From positions 3,038,001 through 3,102,000 of the forward strand of contig OZ220724.1 in assembly GCA_965116715.1 (NCBI GenBank): 64,000 bases of DNA, read 5' to 3'. How positions within the stretch are numbered: the first letter of the stretch is position 1; each line of letters opens with the position of its first letter. Origin of the DNA: Poriferisodalis sp965116715 (lineage in GTDB: Bacteria > Actinomycetota > Acidimicrobiia > Acidimicrobiales > Poriferisodalaceae). The position numbers and the translations under genes were made by a program. The notes beneath the pieces are model-generated. The model was not told the DNA's origin and did not search any database. It was given only the letters and a program-made list of their open reading frames with translations. Below, piece after piece: positions 20,205 through 28,016 of the stretch.

Positions 20205-21491
20205 ATGTCGGTGGACATTGCCGCTCCCGGCGAGCGCGACACGTTCGTAACGCAGCGCAGCCGCGCACTCGAGGGCGAAGTCCGCATCGGCGGCGCCAAG
20301 AACAGCGTGCTCAAGCTGATGGCGGCCTCCCTGCTCGCAGAGGGGCGGCACATGCTGGCCAACGTGCCGGACATCTCTGATGTCTCGCTCATGTGCGAGC
20401 TGCTCGAAGCCATGGGCGTGACGCTGACACGTGCCGATCACCGCCTCGTCATCGATGTGCCCGCCGAGCTGAACACCGAGGCGCCGTACCACCTCGTGGA
20501 ACGCATGCGCGCATCGATCGTGGTGCTGGGACCGTTGCTGGGCCGCTTCGGAACCGCCCGGGTGGCCCTGCCGGGCGGTGACGACTTCGGGCCGCGGCCG
20601 ATCGACATGCACCTGCGAGCGCTCGAGAGCTTGGGAGCGACGTTCAGCGTCGCTCACGGCAACATCTCCGGGACTGCCGAGGTACTGCGGGGGACCGAGG
20701 TCGTGCTCGAGTACCCCTCAGTCGGCGCGACCGAGAACGTGCTGATGGCAGCAGTGCGAGCCAAAGGCCGCACGCGCATCGTGAATCCGGCACGGGAGCC
20801 CGAGATCGGCGATCTCATCGAGTTTCTCAACCAGATGGGTGCGCGGATCGGTTGGGCCGGGGACCGCCTGGCGATCGACGGGGTCGAACGGCTGGCACCT
20901 GCCGGATCCGATGACGGCTACCGGGTGATACCCGATCGCATCGAGGCAGCCACGTTCCTGGCTGCGGTCGGCATGTGCGGCGGATCGGTGTTCCTGCGCC
21001 ATGCGGCGGCCGAGCACATGACGATGCTCATCCGCAAGCTGACCGAGATGGGGATGCGCATCGTCGTCGAGGAAACGGGGCTGCGGGCGACGGTGACCCA
21101 GCGGCTGGCGTCGTCAGATGTCTCCACGCTGCCGTACCCGGGACTGGCCACCGACTACAAGCCATTCCTCGTGTCGATGCTGACGACAGCTTCCGGCGTG
21201 GGGATCGTCACCGAGAACATCTTCACGGGCCGCTTCCGCTACATCGACGAGCTGCGGCGCATGGGTGCCGACATCCGCACCGAGGGTCATCATGCGGTCG
21301 TCCGCGGCACCGATCGACTGTCGGGAGCGCCGGTGCGTGCGCACGACATCCGGGCCGGCGCAGCGCTGGTGGTGGCGGGCCTCGCCGCCGAGGGCGAGAC
21401 CGAGGTGGCCGGTGCCGTCCACATCGATCGTGGCTACGAGGACTTCGCCGGCAAGCTTGCTGGCATCGGTGCGTCGATCTCACGCCGCTAG
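20205..21491 (+). CDS. murA: UDP-N-acetylglucosamine 1-carboxyvinyltransferase
   Basis: First committed step of peptidoglycan synthesis, adding phosphoenolpyruvate to UDP-GlcNAc. The 428-residue protein has GGAKNSVLKLMAASLL with the substrate-binding Lys and Asn, and the catalytic loop reads ALPGGDDFGPRPIDMH. The residue that is Cys115 in E. coli is Asp here (D126). Such enzymes, as in Mycobacterium tuberculosis, are active but resist fosfomycin. ATG start at 20205; the Shine-Dalgarno sequence is weak. It is divergent from the MFS gene. Confidence 0.96.
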   Translation: MSVDIAAPGERDTFVTQRSRALEGEVRIGGAKNSVLKLMAASLLAEGRHMLANVPDISDVSLMCELLEAMGVTLTRADHRLVIDVPAELNTEAPYHLVERMRASIVVLGPLLGRFGTARVALPGGDDFGPRPIDMHLRALESLGATFSVAHGNISGTAEVLRGTEVVLEYPSVGATENVLMAAVRAKGRTRIVNPAREPEIGDLIEFLNQMGARIGWAGDRLAIDGVERLAPAGSDDGYRVIPDRIEAATFLAAVGMCGGSVFLRHAAAEHMTMLIRKLTEMGMRIVVEETGLRATVTQRLASSDVSTLPYPGLATDYKPFLVSMLTTASGVGIVTENIFTGRFRYIDELRRMGADIRTEGHHAVVRGTDRLSGAPVRAHDIRAGAALVVAGLAAEGETEVAGAVHIDRGYEDFAGKLAGIGASISRR

Positions 21492-21518
21492 ACGCGTGTC
21501 GCATTCTGCGGGCTTCGC

Positions 21519-21524
21519 TACCGT
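21519..21524 (+). promoter_or_regulatory. candidate -10 element for meaB
   Basis: TACCGT lies ten bases before the ATG at 21535. No Shine-Dalgarno sequence is present, and the gap fits a leaderless or near-leaderless transcript. An in-frame GTG at 21496 lies upstream of the element. Confidence 0.35.
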
Positions 21525-21534
21525 CGGCGCGCCG

Positions 21535-22500
21535 ATGACACCGCCTGATGCTCCGCTCACTCCCGATGTGGCAGACCTGCTTGAGGCTGCCCGCGCCGGT
21601 CAGCGTCGCGCCTTGGCGCGGGTGATGTCGGTCGTCGAGCGCGGCGGTGAGGGGGCGCGCGACCTCGGTGCGCTGACCTTCGCTCAGGCGGGACACGCCT
21701 ACACGGTGGGCATCACGGGTGCACCGGGCGCCGGGAAGTCCACGCTCAACTCCGCCGTCGTGGCTGTGGCGCGCGAGCGCGGCGAGCGGCTGGCGGTCTT
21801 GGCCATCGATCCGTCATCGCCGTTCAGCGGCGGGGCCATCTTGGGCGACCGCGTGCGCATGTCCGATCACACCTTCGACGACGGCGTGTACATCCGCTCG
21901 ATGGCCACTCGGGGGCATCTCGGCGGTCTGACGCTGGCCACGCCGCTCGCCGTGCGAGTGCTGGATGCGCTCGGATGGCCGTGGGTGGTCATCGAAACGG
22001 TCGGCGTCGGTCAGGTCGAGACCGAGATCGTGGGCGCCGCAGATACCAACGTCGTGGTGGTGAACCCGGGTTGGGGCGATTCCGTGCAGGCCAACAAAGC
22101 GGGCCTCATGGAGATCGCCGACATCTTCGTGGTGAACAAGGCGGACCGACCGGGCGCGCCCGAGACCTGCCGGGACATCCGCCAGATGCTCGACCTGTCG
22201 GCACCGGGCAGTTGGGACCCGCCGATCCTCACTTCGATCGGCACCACTGGGGAGGGTGCGAGCGAATTGTGGGATGCCATCAGCGCGCATCGCGACCACT
22301 GCACGGCCTCGGGGGAACTGGATTCGCGCCGAGCTGCTCGTGCAGAAACCGAACTCAATGAGATCCTGCGAGCCAGGATCGCCGAGCGTGTCGCGACGCT
22401 CACCGCTGGGCCGGCAGCCGATCGTCTGCGCGAGCGACTTGCCCGCCGCGAACTCGACCCCTACGCAGCAGCCGAGGCGCTGCTCGGCGATGCTCTGTAA
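21535..22500 (+). CDS. meaB: methylmalonyl-CoA mutase-associated GTPase MeaB
   Basis: G3E-family GTPase (ArgK/MeaB) that loads and protects adenosylcobalamin-dependent acyl-CoA mutases. The 321-residue protein has Walker A GAPGAGKST, the DPSSPFSGGAILGDRVRM switch region, VIETVGVGQ (G3), the variant NPGWGDSVQANKAGLMEIAD where most members read PGxGDxxQ, and NKAD (G4). It implies a B12-dependent mutase in this organism, not encoded in the window. The ATG at 21535 is chosen because a -10 element precedes it and the family N-terminus fits. Confidence 0.92.
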   Translation: MTPPDAPLTPDVADLLEAARAGQRRALARVMSVVERGGEGARDLGALTFAQAGHAYTVGITGAPGAGKSTLNSAVVAVARERGERLAVLAIDPSSPFSGGAILGDRVRMSDHTFDDGVYIRSMATRGHLGGLTLATPLAVRVLDALGWPWVVIETVGVGQVETEIVGAADTNVVVVNPGWGDSVQANKAGLMEIADIFVVNKADRPGAPETCRDIRQMLDLSAPGSWDPPILTSIGTTGEGASELWDAISAHRDHCTASGELDSRRAARAETELNEILRARIAERVATLTAGPAADRLRERLARRELDPYAAAEALLGDAL

Positions 22501-22504
22501 CCGC

Positions 22505-22532
22505 GCCCGACGGTCCATTCGCCGTAGCGGGC
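22505..22532. terminator. bulged hairpin between convergent genes
   Basis: GCCCGACGG at 22505-22513 can pair with CCGTAGCGGGC at 22522-22532, leaving a two-base bulge and a short loop. It sits just after the meaB stop and before the stop of the convergent phosphotransferase gene, so it could end transcription from both sides. No T-run follows on either strand. Confidence 0.3.
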
Positions 22533-22554
22533 CCGGACGAGTCGATCGAGTCAG

Positions 22555-23679
22555 TCAGTCGAGTTCGCCGCGTGCGAGCGCGAAGACCGCCTCGCGCTCG
22601 CCGGGGAGCAGGTTGCGGTCGAGGAGCCGCAGGTCTGCCGCCGCCCGCAGGTGGGACCCGATCGCGTCGGTGCCGAACTCCTTGAGAAATGCCCGGGCGA
22701 AGCGGGTGCGAAAGGCGTTGATGACCGCCCGCGCCGCTGCGTGGTTGTCCGGCGAGGCGGTCCGCAGCCGGACATAGGTGGAGGCGGCGTCGAATGCGGC
22801 GTCGCCGGCCGCGGCGTTCGACCAGTCGATGACAACGGGGCCGTCGGGTGTGAGCTTGACGTTGTCGGGTTGGAGGTCCAGATGCACGACTGAGTTGCCG
22901 CCTGAGACCCTGACCCAATCTCGCGGCGCAGGCACGTCGCCCAGCAGCCGGTGCAGCCGGGCCAGGCCCTTGACGTGTCGCGACAGGAGCCATGGTTTGG
23001 CCGCAAGCTCGTCGAGCATCGTGGGGCCAGTCAGGCGTTCCATCACCACGGAATGGTCGTCAGGCTGCTCGATGACCTCGGGTGCGGGAAAGCCGTGTGC
23101 TCGCACATGCCGCATCGCTGCCGCCTCATGCCTCAGATTCCGGCCGCGCAGACTCATGCGGATGATGTGCGGGCCGTAGGCCCGCATCTCCGAGTCGCGG
23201 CCCATGCCCAGCAGCGGACCCGGCTCATGGCCTGTCGGTCCCTGCTGCCGCTCCAGGATCCTCGCTCGCAGCGTGCGCAGATTCCGCCGCCAGACGCGCT
23301 CGAGCACCATCGAGGCAGGGCGCTGACCCATCCGCGCCCCGAAGTACCACGGCAGCGTGAGGTCTTCGCTCCAGGTGAAGTGCGTGCCCTCAGCGGTCGG
23401 CGACAGTGTGAAGCGACCGGTGCCCGTCACTGCGCCCCGATGGACGATGCCGAGCGTGTTCGGGGGATCCCACTCGGAGACCTCGATCTTGTCCGTGGTG
23501 GAGATCGGCCCGATCTTGGTCAGGCAGTCGAAGGTGGTGCCGACGCCCTCGGTCTGAGCGGACGTGAACGCAATCGATTCGGCATCCGCCATCCATTCGG
23601 GATTGCGGGCGAGGTCGGCCGCATAGTCCCAGACCTCCTGCGGCGGGGCGGGGATGTCGATGGAGACCTCAATGCCCAT
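22555..23679 (-). CDS. SRPBCC domain fused to an APH-type phosphotransferase
   Basis: A 374-residue fusion. Residues 1-140 are an SRPBCC (polyketide cyclase/START-like) domain: VSIDIPAPPQEVWDYAADL, then FTLSPTAEGTHFTWSEDL and a final helix. Residues 165-374 are an aminoglycoside-phosphotransferase/choline-kinase fold with the Brenner motif VVHLDLQPDNV (H266, D268, N273) and the metal-binding IDWSN (D285). A glycine-rich ATP loop is not clear, so the N-lobe seems reduced. Substrate unknown; lipid or small-molecule phosphorylation is conceivable. ATG at 23679 begins the SRPBCC domain; the upstream extension is rejected. Confidence 0.75.
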   Translation of the reverse strand: MGIEVSIDIPAPPQEVWDYAADLARNPEWMADAESIAFTSAQTEGVGTTFDCLTKIGPISTTDKIEVSEWDPPNTLGIVHRGAVTGTGRFTLSPTAEGTHFTWSEDLTLPWYFGARMGQRPASMVLERVWRRNLRTLRARILERQQGPTGHEPGPLLGMGRDSEMRAYGPHIIRMSLRGRNLRHEAAAMRHVRAHGFPAPEVIEQPDDHSVVMERLTGPTMLDELAAKPWLLSRHVKGLARLHRLLGDVPAPRDWVRVSGGNSVVHLDLQPDNVKLTPDGPVVIDWSNAAAGDAAFDAASTYVRLRTASPDNHAAARAVINAFRTRFARAFLKEFGTDAIGSHLRAAADLRLLDRNLLPGEREAVFALARGELD

Positions 23680-23802
23680 GGGAGTGATTGCCCTGTCGCT
23701 GCCTGCCGTGCACGCGGGTCGCGTCGCATACCGCTGGTGCGTTGCGTCACGGCGACGCCCGTTTCCAGCGACCGGCAAGTGTTGCACCCCCACGGGGTGA
23801 TG

Positions 23803-24828
23803 TCATCCCGCGGATGCTGTGCCGTCGGTGTCCGTGTCGTCGGTATCCGACTTCTGCGATTCGGACGCAGGGGCCGGCGTCGCTCCAGAGTCCAGGTCTG
23901 ACAGTCGAGCCGCAATCAGATCGGCCAGTTCCTGGTACAAGGGCGCGGCTGGGGATCGGCGCCGCCAGGCCAGCGCCAGTTGCCGGCTCGCGGTGACGTC
24001 GCTGAACGGGCGGACCACGATGCCCGAACCGCGGCGGGCCTCGATGGGGGCGGCGCTGGTGGGCAGCAGCGTCACGCCTATCCCCGCAGCGACCATCTGG
24101 CAGATCGTCGCCAGGCTGGTGGCGCCCTTGCTGACTTCGCGGGCGCCCACGCTTCTGCACACCTTGAGCACCTGGCATCTCAGGCAATGGCCCTCCTCGA
24201 GCAGCAGCACGGTCTCCCCGGCGAGGTCGTCGGTCGCCACCGTCGACTGGCGTGCCAGCCGGTGCCGGGGAGTCATCGCCAGCAGGAAGGGATCCTCGAA
24301 CACCACCGTGTGCTCGAGGTCGTCCTCGGTCACCGGCATGGTCATCAGGCCCACATCGAGCTGTGCCGCGGTCAATGCCTCGACGAGGGCAGATGTCTTG
24401 AGTTCGTCAAGGCACAGCTGGACATCAGGATGCCGCTCGCGGATGACCGCGAGCACGCGGGCCAGCAGGTATGGCGCCGCCGTCGGGATGGCCGCGATTC
24501 GCAGTGGCCCGCTCAGATCGGCTGAGCCGCTGCGACCCCACTCGAGCATCTCGTCGGTGTCGCGGAGCACCGCTCGCGCACGTTCCGCCAGCTCATGGCC
24601 GGCTGGCGTCACGACGATGCCACGCCCGACGCGCTCGGTGATGGCGACGCCGAGATGGCGCTCGAGCTGCCGGATCTGCGTGCTGAGCGTCGGCTGGGAG
24701 ACGAAGCAGGCAGCCGCTGCACGCCCGATGTGCCCATGGGCATCGAGCGCCACCAGATACTCCATCTGGCGTATCGTCGGCCTGCCTACGGCATTGGCAA
24801 CACGTGTCACCTGCACTTTTCTTGCCAT
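23803..24828 (-). CDS. oxyR: LysR-family peroxide sensor, OxyR-like
   Basis: A 341-residue LysR regulator: winged helix-turn-helix at the N-terminus (GHIGRAAAACFVSQPTLSTQIRQLE) and a substrate-binding-like C-terminal domain. The redox loop EEGHCLRCQVLKVC has the spacing of OxyR, with C215 as the peroxidatic and C224 as the resolving cysteine, nine residues apart. A third Cys (C218) replaces the Asp of E. coli OxyR. The C-terminal 30 residues are Asp/Thr/Ser-rich and disordered. Start ATG at 24828, preceded by AGAAGGGG. It is divergent from nifS across about 185 bases, so it may control iron-sulfur genes. Confidence 0.85.
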   Translation of the reverse strand: MARKVQVTRVANAVGRPTIRQMEYLVALDAHGHIGRAAAACFVSQPTLSTQIRQLERHLGVAITERVGRGIVVTPAGHELAERARAVLRDTDEMLEWGRSGSADLSGPLRIAAIPTAAPYLLARVLAVIRERHPDVQLCLDELKTSALVEALTAAQLDVGLMTMPVTEDDLEHTVVFEDPFLLAMTPRHRLARQSTVATDDLAGETVLLLEEGHCLRCQVLKVCRSVGAREVSKGATSLATICQMVAAGIGVTLLPTSAAPIEARRGSGIVVRPFSDVTASRQLALAWRRRSPAAPLYQELADLIAARLSDLDSGATPAPASESQKSDTDDTDTDGTASAG

Positions 24829-25000
24829 ACCCCTTCTGACCCCACGCGTATTGTCTCTCGACTCCGCTCGAAGGTGGTCGCGCGAGCCGCGCGAAATCAA
24901 TCGCTTGTGCCTAACGAGTCACATAGGCCGAATCCATGAATCGCCGGCCGCGGCGACGTACGATGAGCGCCGGTGGGCGGCTGGCCGCGGGAGGCGCCCG

Positions 25001-25006
25001 TAGCCT
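25001..25006 (+). promoter_or_regulatory. -10 element for leaderless nifS
   Basis: TAGCCT is exactly six bases before the ATG at 25013, identical in hexamer and spacing to the prfA and atp operon promoters. No Shine-Dalgarno sequence is present. Confidence 0.5.
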
Positions 25007-25012
25007 CACGGA

Positions 25013-26185
25013 ATGAGCGCCGTGCAGAACCAGGCGGCCCAGCCTCAGCAAGCCCAGCGCCCCGCCTACCTCGACTGTGCCGCGTCGACTCCGATGCGGC
25101 GCTGTGCCGTCGAGGCCATGATGCCGTTCCTCGAGACCCAGTTCGCCAATCCTTCCGGGGCGCATCGCATGGCTCGCCGGTCGCGGGCAGCTATCGATGA
25201 CGCCCGCGAGACCGTCGCCGGAGTGCTCGGCTTCGATCCGCACGGCATCGTGTTCACCAGCGGCGGAACTGAGGCGGACAACCTCGCTGTGCGAGGCGTC
25301 ACCGCCGCCACAGGCACCACTGCTGCGTGCCCGGCAACCGAGCACCACGCAGTGCTGCACCCGGTCACCGCCGTCGGCGGTCGGAAGGTGCGAGTCGATG
25401 CCAGGGGCGCAGTCGACCTCGGGCATCTCGCTGCCCAGCTGCATCCCGATGCTGGCCCCCCGGTGGGGTTGGTGTCGGTGATGCTGGTCAACAATGAATC
25501 CGGCGTGATCGCCGATCTCGACGCCGTTGCCGAGGTGATGCATGCGCATGCTCCCGATGCGCTGCTGCACACCGATGCCGTGCAGGGCGTCAACTGGGTC
25601 GACATCGCCGAAGCGGCGCAGCCAGCCGATCTGCTGTCGCTCAGCGCCCACAAGTTCGGCGGTCCCAAGGGCGTGGGGGTGCTGGCCATCCGGTCTGGAG
25701 TCGCCCTGTCGGCCCAGCAGCTCGGCGGCGGCCAGGAGGCAGACCGGCGAAGCGGCACGCACAACACCGCAGGCATTGCCGCCTTGGGCGCGGCCCTCGG
25801 TGAACTGAACGAGACACGCGACCAGGACGTCTGCCGTCTCGGCGCGCTGGCCGATCAGTTGGCTGACGGACTGCTGGCCGCGCTTGACGGGTGCGCCGAG
25901 ACGGTCGAGCGTTCTCGCCGAGCTGCGGGCATCTGCCAGCTGCTGATCGACGGCATTGAGACCGAAGCGCTGCTGGTGCTGCTCGACCGCTTCGACGTCA
26001 TGGCATCTGCGGCGGCCTCATGCGCGTCAGGTGCCATGGAGCCGAGCCATGTGCTCGCTGCCATGGGCGTCGAGCGGCAGGCGGCAGCGGGCTCGCTGCG
26101 CCTGTCGCTGGGATGGTGCACCGAGCCGTGGGAAGTCGAGCGGGCCGTCGACGCCATTCCCCAGTGCGTGGAGCAGCTGCGATGA
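25013..26185 (+). CDS. nifS: cysteine desulfurase
   Basis: PLP enzyme that takes sulfur from cysteine as a persulfide for Fe-S clusters and tRNA thiolation. The 390-residue protein has TSGGTEADN at 82-90, HTDAVQG, the Schiff-base lysine K214 in SLSAHKFGGPKG, and the catalytic Cys337 in AAASCASGAMEPSHVL. The Cys loop is of the NifS/IscS group I type. Its stop overlaps the start of mnmA (ATGA), so the two are translationally coupled; the enzyme very likely supplies the sulfur that MnmA places on U34. It is divergent from the OxyR-like gene. Confidence 0.93.
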   Translation: MSAVQNQAAQPQQAQRPAYLDCAASTPMRRCAVEAMMPFLETQFANPSGAHRMARRSRAAIDDARETVAGVLGFDPHGIVFTSGGTEADNLAVRGVTAATGTTAACPATEHHAVLHPVTAVGGRKVRVDARGAVDLGHLAAQLHPDAGPPVGLVSVMLVNNESGVIADLDAVAEVMHAHAPDALLHTDAVQGVNWVDIAEAAQPADLLSLSAHKFGGPKGVGVLAIRSGVALSAQQLGGGQEADRRSGTHNTAGIAALGAALGELNETRDQDVCRLGALADQLADGLLAALDGCAETVERSRRAAGICQLLIDGIETEALLVLLDRFDVMASAAASCASGAMEPSHVLAAMGVERQAAAGSLRLSLGWCTEPWEVERAVDAIPQCVEQLR

Positions 26186-27312
26186 CTCCCGATCAGCACA
26201 GCGCCGCTGCTAAGGGCTCCGAGCGGCATGGTGCCGCTGCTAAGGGCTCCGAGCGGCATGGTGCCGCTGCAAAGGGCAAGGTGCTCGTGGCGATGTCAGG
26301 AGGAGTCGACAGCTCGGTCGCTGCGGCCCTGTGCTTGCGCCAGGGCCATGAAGTGGTCGGCGTCACGCTGAAGCTGTGGGGCGGACCGCAGGACCAAGGC
26401 TGCTGTGCGGTGTCGGACGTGGATGATGCCCGCCGGGTGTGCCAGCAGCTCAGCATCGACCACTTCGTCTTCAACTACGCAGCCGAATTCGAACGCGATG
26501 TCGTGGAGCCGTACGTGGACGCACACCGGCGCGGTGTCACGCCGAACCCCTGCATCGCCTGCAACCGGCACGTCAAGTTCGACGTTCTCTTGAATCGTGC
26601 TCGCCGCTTGGGCTTCGATCGCCTGGTCACGGGCCATCACGTGCGCATCAGCACGCCAAGCGGCACGCGGCGGCTGCAGCGGGGCCGCGACAGCGCCAAA
26701 GACCAGTCCTACGTGCTGTACATGCTTTCGAGTGCAGATTTGGCCGCACTGTCGTTCCCCGTGGGCGACTACCGCAAGGATGAACTGCGCGAGCTCGCTG
26801 CCGAACTCGGCCTGCGAACCGCCGCCAAGCCCGAGAGCCAGGATGTCTGCTTCATCACCGAGGCCGCTGGCAGGGAACGCTTCCTGGCCGAGCGCATCGA
26901 CCTGCATCCGGCGGAACTGGTCGATGCCGCCGGTCAGCGCGTCGGCACTGCGCCCGCAGTGGAGTTGGTGACCGTCGGTCAGCGCAAGGGCTTGGATCTC
27001 GGCGGCGCACCGCAGCGGCGCTATGCGGTCGAAGTGGACGTCGCCGCTCGTCGGGTCACGGTGGGAGGGGCCGCCGAGCTGAAGGCGCCAGGCGTGCGGC
27101 TGGTCGATCATCGCTGGGCCGGCAACGCCATCGAAGGCGAGGTCTTGGCCCAGACGAGCGCACACGGTCCGGCATTGCCGGCGCATCTCGATGCCGAGGG
27201 CCAGCTGCGCTGGACGGCGCCCCAACGGCGCGTCGCAGCCGGCCAGGCTGTCGTCTTCTACGACGGCGACGAGGTGCTCGGCGGGGCGACCGCCGCCGGA
27301 CATCTCACATGA
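26182..27312 (+). CDS. mnmA: tRNA-specific 2-thiouridylase MnmA
   Basis: ATP-dependent thiolase making s2U34 in tRNA-Lys, -Glu and -Gln. From ATG 26182 the protein has 376 residues. The first 32 are a repeated low-complexity leader (AAAKGSERHG), encoded by a 30-bp tandem repeat. The enzyme proper starts with the PP-loop AMSGGVDSSVA (SGGVDSS at 39-45). Catalytic C124 is in TPNPCIACN and the second cysteine is in ESQDVCFI. The start overlaps the nifS stop by ATGA. The longer frame from 26020 is rejected because it lies inside nifS. Confidence 0.95.
   Translation: MTPDQHSAAAKGSERHGAAAKGSERHGAAAKGKVLVAMSGGVDSSVAAALCLRQGHEVVGVTLKLWGGPQDQGCCAVSDVDDARRVCQQLSIDHFVFNYAAEFERDVVEPYVDAHRRGVTPNPCIACNRHVKFDVLLNRARRLGFDRLVTGHHVRISTPSGTRRLQRGRDSAKDQSYVLYMLSSADLAALSFPVGDYRKDELRELAAELGLRTAAKPESQDVCFITEAAGRERFLAERIDLHPAELVDAAGQRVGTAPAVELVTVGQRKGLDLGGAPQRRYAVEVDVAARRVTVGGAAELKAPGVRLVDHRWAGNAIEGEVLAQTSAHGPALPAHLDAEGQLRWTAPQRRVAAGQAVVFYDGDEVLGGATAAGHLT
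26203..26277 (+). repeat. 30-bp tandem repeat in the mnmA start region
   Basis: Two perfect 30-bp units (26203-26232 and 26233-26262) and half of a third, with one T-to-A change (26263-26277), encode AAAKGSERHG repeats at the MnmA N-terminus. The period keeps the frame, so copy number can change without disrupting the gene. Confidence 0.9.
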
Positions 27313-27374
27313 TCGGCACGCGGCTGCGTGCCGCCCCCGGCGCATCAGGCAGCGGGGCCAAGCCGCCCGCATGA
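27309..27374 (+). CDS. 21-codon mini-ORF bridging mnmA and the next gene
   Basis: ATG at 27309 overlaps the mnmA stop (ATGA). The frame runs 21 codons and ends in a TGA at 27372-27374 that overlaps the ATG of the following gene (again ATGA). The peptide starts MIGTRLRAAPG and is Ala/Gly-rich. It fills the whole gap between the two genes, so it could carry terminating ribosomes from mnmA to the next start, which has no Shine-Dalgarno sequence. Confidence 0.4.
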   Translation: MIGTRLRAAPGASGSGAKPPA

Positions 27375-27826
27375 GCAGCGACGGGTCCGCTGACGGCGAG
27401 CCACGCGTCCCCTGGGCGCTGCGCCGGGGGGTCTCGACGGCCATCACGCTGGGTGCGCTCGTGGCTGCTGCCGGCATCGTGCTCATGGTGTGGCTGACTC
27501 GCGGCGGCGAATCCGCGCCGGCCTATCCCAGCGGCCTGCAGGCCGTGACCCCGGTGCCTGGCGCTCAAGTGCCCCACCAGAGTCCCGTCGGCGCCCGACT
27601 CGAAGCCGGTTGGGAGCTGACGCTCACCATCAACGGCACCGCTATTCCCACCGGTCAGCTCGACGCAGGCACCACCCAGCTGGGCGAGTACTTCTACTCG
27701 CCGGGGGAGGGCAAGGTCATCTCCAAGCTGCGCACCGGGCAGTCGTGCGCCCGCCTGGTCGCAACCCCCACGATCGACATCGAGGCCGCTGACTTCACCT
27801 ACGACTGGTGCTTCACGACGTTCTGA
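27371..27826 (+). CDS. small single-pass membrane protein, unknown function
   Basis: A 151-residue protein with a short basic N-terminus, one membrane helix at about 23-42 (TAITLGALVAAAGIVLMVWL) and an extracytoplasmic C-terminal domain of about 105 residues. Strand-rich segments such as GWELTLTINGTAIP and GEYFYSPGEGKVI suggest an immunoglobulin-like or beta-sandwich fold; two cysteines (TGQSCARL and YDWCFTTF) could form a disulfide. I do not recognise the family. ATG at 27371 overlaps the stop of a 21-codon ORF that links it to mnmA. Confidence 0.65.
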   Translation: MSSDGSADGEPRVPWALRRGVSTAITLGALVAAAGIVLMVWLTRGGESAPAYPSGLQAVTPVPGAQVPHQSPVGARLEAGWELTLTINGTAIPTGQLDAGTTQLGEYFYSPGEGKVISKLRTGQSCARLVATPTIDIEAADFTYDWCFTTF

Positions 27827-27841
27827 CCCGGTTGTCACGAT

Positions 27842-27902
27842 CACAAATCGGCGAACGAAATGATCGCAATTTGTATATTACAAGTCTCACAATGTGTATA
27901 AC
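27842..27902 (+). promoter_or_regulatory. AT-rich palindrome cluster upstream of the methyltransferase gene
   Basis: A short AT-rich patch in an otherwise GC-rich sequence. It holds the perfect palindrome TTGTATATTACAA at 27871-27883, a second palindrome CACAATGTG at 27888-27896, an ACAAAT/ATTTGT inverted pair (27843-27848 and 27869-27874), and a possible -10 TATAAC at 27897-27902. These look like operator sites controlling the restriction-modification-like genes. No controller protein gene is present nearby. Confidence 0.45.
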
Positions 27903-28002
27903 GTGGACTGAGCAAGGTGTCGGCCGCAGAGGGTGCTCGGGCCGTCAAGTCCCGGTTCCTTACCCTCGACACTGCCTCCGCCGTGCAGTCACACCCTGCG
28001 AG

Positions 28003-28008
28003 TACTGT
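28003..28008 (+). promoter_or_regulatory. candidate -10 element for the methyltransferase gene
   Basis: TACTGT is eight bases before the ATG at 28017, with no Shine-Dalgarno sequence, as in the other leaderless starts. It may be a second promoter besides the AT-rich region about 100 bases upstream. Confidence 0.3.
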
Positions 28009-28016
28009 CCGGGTCG

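Noticed and set aside
26020..26181. Longer N-terminus for mnmA
   Set aside because: It lies entirely inside nifS, and the ATG at 26182 has an ATGA junction and normal placement of the PP-loop.
27826..28016. Small controller (C-protein) gene for the restriction-modification island
   Set aside because: No ORF with a helix-turn-helix was found in either strand of this gap.
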